The position numbers were made by a program, and so were the translations under genes. Below the pieces are notes generated by a model. It saw nothing but the letters and a program-made list of their open reading frames with translations. It was not told the origin of the DNA and did not search any database. DNA of 17,698 nucleotides, taken from the NCBI GenBank assembly GCA_029983575.1, contig JASBZE010000029.1, forward strand, positions 1 through 17,698, given 5' to 3'. This stretch comes from Peptostreptococcaceae bacterium (lineage in GTDB: Bacteria; Bacillota; Clostridia; Peptostreptococcales; Peptostreptococcaceae). Every line of letters begins with the position of its first letter. Position 1 is the stretch's first letter. Positions 14,774 through 17,698 of this stretch are shown here, in pieces.

Positions 14774-14866
14774 GGGACTTTCTCTATTGCATAGGTTCAT
14801 TACATTGTCAATTAAGTTTAAATGTATTAAAATGAATCTATTATGCTTTAGAGAGGGTCTCTTTTA
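14774..14866 (+). terminator. Long imperfect hairpin between the symporter gene and hpt
   Basis: GGGACTTTCTCT (14774-14785) pairs with AGAGAGGGTCTC (14850-14861) across 12 positions, three of them wobbles. The stem continues with GCATA/TATGC, and GGTTCATT (14794-14801) with AATGAATC (14831-14838), and closes with ACATT/AATGT. A short T run (14862-14865) follows. The wobbles work only in plus-strand RNA. It can terminate the symporter transcript, and its right arm overlaps the hpt promoter. The remaining part of the gap (14676-14773) shows nothing notable. Confidence 0.6.
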
Positions 14867-14875
14867 TGTTATAAT
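14847..14875 (+). promoter_or_regulatory. Promoter for hpt and the HAD gene
   Basis: TTTAGA (14847-14852), a 17 bp spacer and TATAAT (14870-14875) with an upstream TGT form an extended -10 promoter. The 16-base core TTTATGTTATAATAAA (14863-14878) is identical to that before the SPOR-domain gene. The -35 lies inside the terminator's right arm. Confidence 0.7.
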
Positions 14876-14922
14876 AAATTTAATAAAATATAAATTTAGA
14901 AATTAAAATTTGGAGGAAACTT

Positions 14923-15447
14923 ATGTATAAATTAACAGGTGTGATGATATCTGAGGAGGAACTAAAAAAGAAAGTTGAAGAACTCGCCAAGAGGATAGAG
15001 AAAGATTATGAAGGGGAAGAATTGTTGGTTGTGGGCATTCTAAAGGGGGCGAGCGTGTTTATCGCAGATTTGATAAGAAAGATAAACTTTAATGTGAGCT
15101 TGGATTTCATGGCTGTTTCTAGTTACGGAACTTCTACCGAATCTTCTGGAACAGTTAAGATAATTAAGGATTTAGATGTTGATATAAAAGGTAAAAATGT
15201 TCTTATCGTGGAGGATATTATAGATTCGGGCGTAACCTTGAGCAATTTAGTTGAAGCGCTTGAAACTAGACATCCAAAAAGTTTAAAGCTATGTACTTTG
15301 TTGGATAAACCTGAGAGGAGGAAGGTAGATATTTTTGTAGACTACGTAGGTTTTGAAATAGAGGATAAATTTATAGTAGGCTATGGAATTGACTATGCAG
15401 AAAAGTATAGAAACCTTCCATATGTTGGAATTGTTGAGGACGTTTAA
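14923..15447 (+). CDS. hpt: Hypoxanthine phosphoribosyltransferase
   Basis: This cytoplasmic salvage enzyme of 174 residues joins hypoxanthine (usually also guanine) to PRPP, giving IMP or GMP. The type I phosphoribosyltransferase fold is clear: the LKG loop in VVGILKGASVF (40-42), the flexible-loop SYG (67-69) with the following TESSGTVKI, and the PRPP motif VLIVEDIIDSGVTL (93-106) with the acidic pair E97 D98 and D101. The C-terminal VGFEIEDKFIVGYGIDYAEKYRNLPYVG is the family's base- and magnesium-binding end. The ribosome binding site is TGGAGGAAA. Its product IMP is the substrate of PurA, encoded 13 kb upstream on the same strand. A HAD hydrolase gene follows after only 12 bp. Confidence 0.96.
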   Translation: MYKLTGVMISEEELKKKVEELAKRIEKDYEGEELLVVGILKGASVFIADLIRKINFNVSLDFMAVSSYGTSTESSGTVKIIKDLDVDIKGKNVLIVEDIIDSGVTLSNLVEALETRHPKSLKLCTLLDKPERRKVDIFVDYVGFEIEDKFIVGYGIDYAEKYRNLPYVGIVEDV

Positions 15448-15459
15448 GTCGGTGATGAT

Positions 15460-16242
15460 ATGAATGATGTAAAGAAGAAATATTTCTTTTTTGATATAGA
15501 CGGAACCCTGGCAGCAGGGTTCCCTATTAAATATATACCGAAGTCAACTTTAAGGACGCTTAGAAAGTTAGAAGAGGACGGACATTTTTTAGCCATTGCT
15601 ACGGGAAGAAGCAATGTTATGGCACACAGTATATATGAGCAGTGCGGGTTTAAAAATATGGTAAGCGATGGTGGGAACGGATTGACCATGGATGATAAGC
15701 TTTTATACATAGATCCGATAGATATAGATATGGTTAGAAGGCTTGCAAAGGAATTAGACAAAAAAAACTACCTATGGTCAGTGAGCCTAGATAATTCAAA
15801 GGTTAGATATACTAACTCTAAAAAGTTTTTTGAAGAGTGTGACGGAAGGTATTTACAGACTGTATTGGATGAAGACTTGGATATAGATAAGGTAGACAAG
15901 GTGTATAAGATGTATGTAACTATAAGTAGAGACGAGGAAAAATATATCGATGCATTGAAGACAACCACTTATTCAAGATTCAGAGATGATTTTATAATTG
16001 TTGAGCAAACTGATAAATCAATTGGTATAAAGAAGATGATGGATATTTTGGGAGCTGATTATTCTGATGTAGTAGTCTTTGGGGACGAGATGAATGATTT
16101 TTCTATGTTTAGAGATGAGTGGACGTCGATAGCTATGGGAAATGCAGTAGAGAGATTAAAGGAAGTTGCTGATTTCGTAACTAAAAACGTAGATGAAGAT
16201 GGAATAGAATACGCATGTAAGTACTTTGGATGGATTGATTAG
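15460..16242 (+). CDS. HAD-superfamily (Cof-type, class IIB) hydrolase
   Basis: This 260-residue cytoplasmic phosphatase-like enzyme has all HAD motifs: DIDGT (12-16, nucleophile D12 and acid D14), ATGR (47-50), a motif III lysine near K186 (TDKSIGIKKMM), and GDEMND (208-213). The large cap between motifs II and III (about 82-180) marks the Cof/YidA class. Members remove phosphate from sugar phosphates, nucleotides or cofactors, and the substrate cannot be read from sequence. It starts 12 bp after hpt with a weak GGTGAT site (15451-15456), so it depends on the hpt transcript and perhaps on translational coupling. This context makes a nucleotide or phosphoribosyl substrate plausible, but that is inference only. 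Confidence 0.9.
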   Translation: MNDVKKKYFFFDIDGTLAAGFPIKYIPKSTLRTLRKLEEDGHFLAIATGRSNVMAHSIYEQCGFKNMVSDGGNGLTMDDKLLYIDPIDIDMVRRLAKELDKKNYLWSVSLDNSKVRYTNSKKFFEECDGRYLQTVLDEDLDIDKVDKVYKMYVTISRDEEKYIDALKTTTYSRFRDDFIIVEQTDKSIGIKKMMDILGADYSDVVVFGDEMNDFSMFRDEWTSIAMGNAVERLKEVADFVTKNVDEDGIEYACKYFGWID

Positions 16243-16374
16243 CTTTAGTGTTGTGGTGGCCAGTTTTTTAGGCTAAGTTGATTAGTTATTTTATTTATAT
16301 TGTTCAGCTATTTTTGTAAGAATCATTAGATTGTATATTGACTTATATTAGTAAAAAGTGGTGAGGTGATTTTA

Positions 16375-17592
16375 TTGAAAACGGTGATCGTAGGTGGAGG
16401 TCCCGCAGGAATAATGGCTGCATATTCTCAATCTATGTTAGATGATGGAGAGGTTATATTGATAGAAAAAAACTCTAGGCTTCTCAGAAAACTTATGATT
16501 ACGGGTAAGGGTAGATGTAATATTACCAATGATTGTGATACTGAGGAAATGATAAAATCACTCACTAGAAATCCGAAGTTCATGTATTCAGCATTTTATA
16601 CCTTTACCAATTATGATACAGTAAATTTACTTGAAAATAACGGTCTTAAGACTAAGGTTGAGCGAGGCGGGAGAATTTTCCCGGAAAGTGACAAAGCTGT
16701 AGATGTCGTCGATGCATTTGTGAGTATTTTAAAGAGTACCAAGACAAAACTCATTACCGGTCATAAGGTGGAGGAGGTTAAAGAGTCATTTAAAAAAATC
16801 ATAGGAGTAAGACTAGACAATAATGAATTTATTAAATGTGATAAGGTGGTTTTAGCTACTGGGGGAATGAGTTATCCAAAAACTGGTTCTGATGGATATG
16901 GATTTAAGATTGCTAGTGACTTAGGTCACAGAATAATTTCACCCCGAGCGGCTTTAGTTGGAATGGTAAGCGAGCAAATTGCTAGTTACAGGATAAAAAA
17001 ATTGGATCTTAAAAATGTATCTATAGATATGTATGTAAACGGCAAAAAGAAGTATTCCGATTTTGGAGAAATGCAACTAAATAGTAGTGGAATTGACGGA
17101 CCTATTATAAAATCGGCGAGTTGTTGGGTAGATGGAGTTGACGATGTAGTTGAAATAATATTGGATCTAAAGCCGGCACTCAGCGAACAAAAACTAAATA
17201 ATAGGATAATTAGGGAGATCAAATTAAATCCCAAACTGAAAATAGTTGACCTTTTGAGAAAATTACTACCTTCTGACCTGATATTACCGATAATAGACAC
17301 AGTTACAGTAGATAGAGATAAAAATTGCTCAGAACTAAAAAAAGAAGAAAGAGAAGAGATAGTAAGGAGATTAAAATCATATAAGATAGCCGTTGATGGT
17401 CTTAAAAGTATCGAAGAGGCGATAGTGACTTCTGGAGGAGTAGACGTAAGCGAGATAAATCCGCACACTATGGAGTCCAAGAAGATTAGGGGGCTTTATT
17501 TTGCCGGGGAAATAATCGATGTAAATGCTTATACTGGTGGATATAATTTGCAGATAGCATATTCTACAGGCTATCTCGCTGGTTTAAACTAA
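16375..17592 (+). CDS. BaiN/HI0933-family NAD(P)/FAD-dependent oxidoreductase
   Basis: This flavoprotein is 405 residues long when read from the TTG at 16375. That start is preferred because GAGGTGAT (16364-16371) is its ribosome binding site; a GTG at 16366 lies inside that site. The FAD-binding GGGPAG (7-12) follows the first strand, with E31 ending the second strand. GKGRCNIT (44-51) is the family hallmark, LATGGMSYPKTGSDGYG is the second nucleotide-contact loop, and the C-terminal YFAGEIIDVNAYTGGYNLQIAY (from 375) closes the FAD site. Members are named BaiN (bile-acid reductase proposal), YhiN or aminoacetone oxidase; the true substrate is unsettled. Its N-terminal fold and length are normal. 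It lies 132 bp after the HAD gene, with no clear promoter in that gap. Confidence 0.9.
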   Translation: MKTVIVGGGPAGIMAAYSQSMLDDGEVILIEKNSRLLRKLMITGKGRCNITNDCDTEEMIKSLTRNPKFMYSAFYTFTNYDTVNLLENNGLKTKVERGGRIFPESDKAVDVVDAFVSILKSTKTKLITGHKVEEVKESFKKIIGVRLDNNEFIKCDKVVLATGGMSYPKTGSDGYGFKIASDLGHRIISPRAALVGMVSEQIASYRIKKLDLKNVSIDMYVNGKKKYSDFGEMQLNSSGIDGPIIKSASCWVDGVDDVVEIILDLKPALSEQKLNNRIIREIKLNPKLKIVDLLRKLLPSDLILPIIDTVTVDRDKNCSELKKEEREEIVRRLKSYKIAVDGLKSIEEAIVTSGGVDVSEINPHTMESKKIRGLYFAGEIIDVNAYTGGYNLQIAYSTGYLAGLN

Positions 17593-17604
17593 AAATAAGC
17601 TAAT

Positions 17605-17645
17605 AGGTATTTAAAGAAATTCCTTTCTTATAAGAGTAAATACTT
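17605..17645 (+). terminator. Hairpin after the flavoprotein gene
   Basis: AGGTATTTA (17605-17613) pairs with TAAATACTT (17637-17645), and an inner AAGAAA/TTTCTT stem (17614-17619 with 17624-17629) has a four-base loop. A seven-base bulge separates the two right arms. There is no T run, so it is a weak terminator at best. A TATAAT at 17653-17658 may belong to a promoter for a gene beyond the window. Confidence 0.4.
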
Positions 17646-17698
17646 ATGGTTGTATAATATATAGCGTTGATGAGAAAAATTTAAAGTCTAAAGATAGA

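Noticed and set aside
14676..14922. T-box or purine riboswitch before hpt
   Set aside because: There is no T-box sequence (AGGGTGGNACCGCG-like) and no purine-aptamer core. The structure also precedes the hpt promoter.
16986..17480. 164-codon minus-strand ORF inside the flavoprotein gene
   Set aside because: The plus-strand frame has clear family motifs throughout, and the reverse frame has none.

Overview
This 17.7 kb window is AT-rich, with polar intergenic DNA, strong AGGAGG-type ribosome binding sites, a TTG start and two lipoprotein signal peptides. It suggests the chromosome of a low-GC Gram-positive anaerobe, most like the Tissierellia/Peptoniphilaceae (Peptoniphilus/Anaerococcus relatives) or another clostridial lineage. 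That placement is an inference from protein style; no rRNA or tRNA is present to test it. I support 13 protein genes: one on the minus strand at the left edge and twelve on the plus strand. I see no insertion sequence, prophage block, CRISPR array or stable RNA gene.

Layout. (1) 1-550: a bidirectional terminator and dut (dUTPase, minus strand). (2) 551-866: an AT-rich divergent intergenic region with a good promoter for a TetR-type regulator (867-1493). (3) 1563-4308: purA and purB, the two enzymes that turn IMP into AMP (purB also acts earlier in de novo purine synthesis). (4) 4309-4651: a structured intergenic region with an internal hairpin element, a terminator and an extended -10 promoter. 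(5) 4652-8659: one very large gene of 1335 codons. It encodes a single-pass membrane protein with a huge acidic, repeat-bearing cytoplasmic part and an extracellular C-terminal SPOR-like (peptidoglycan-binding) domain; this is the most unusual item here. (6) 8736-12170: galE and two tandem, divergent, type I periplasmic-binding-like lipoproteins (DUF3798-like), tightly coupled (17 bp overlap, then an 11 bp gap). (7) 12304-13311: asnA, ammonia-dependent asparagine synthetase. (8) 13446-14675: a DAACS-fold symporter lacking the arginine that marks acidic-amino-acid carriers. (9) 14923-16242: hpt (hypoxanthine salvage) and a HAD hydrolase, behind a long RNA hairpin. (10) 16375-17592: a BaiN/HI0933-type flavoprotein with a TTG start.

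How the genes fit together. hpt makes IMP from hypoxanthine, and purA plus purB make AMP from IMP, so the window carries a complete salvage line from hypoxanthine to AMP. dut guards the pyrimidine deoxynucleotide pool. PurA and AsnA both consume aspartate. galE and the SPOR-domain protein point to the cell envelope. The TetR-family gene directly upstream of purA is a candidate local regulator of purine genes, but its ligand and operator are not visible.
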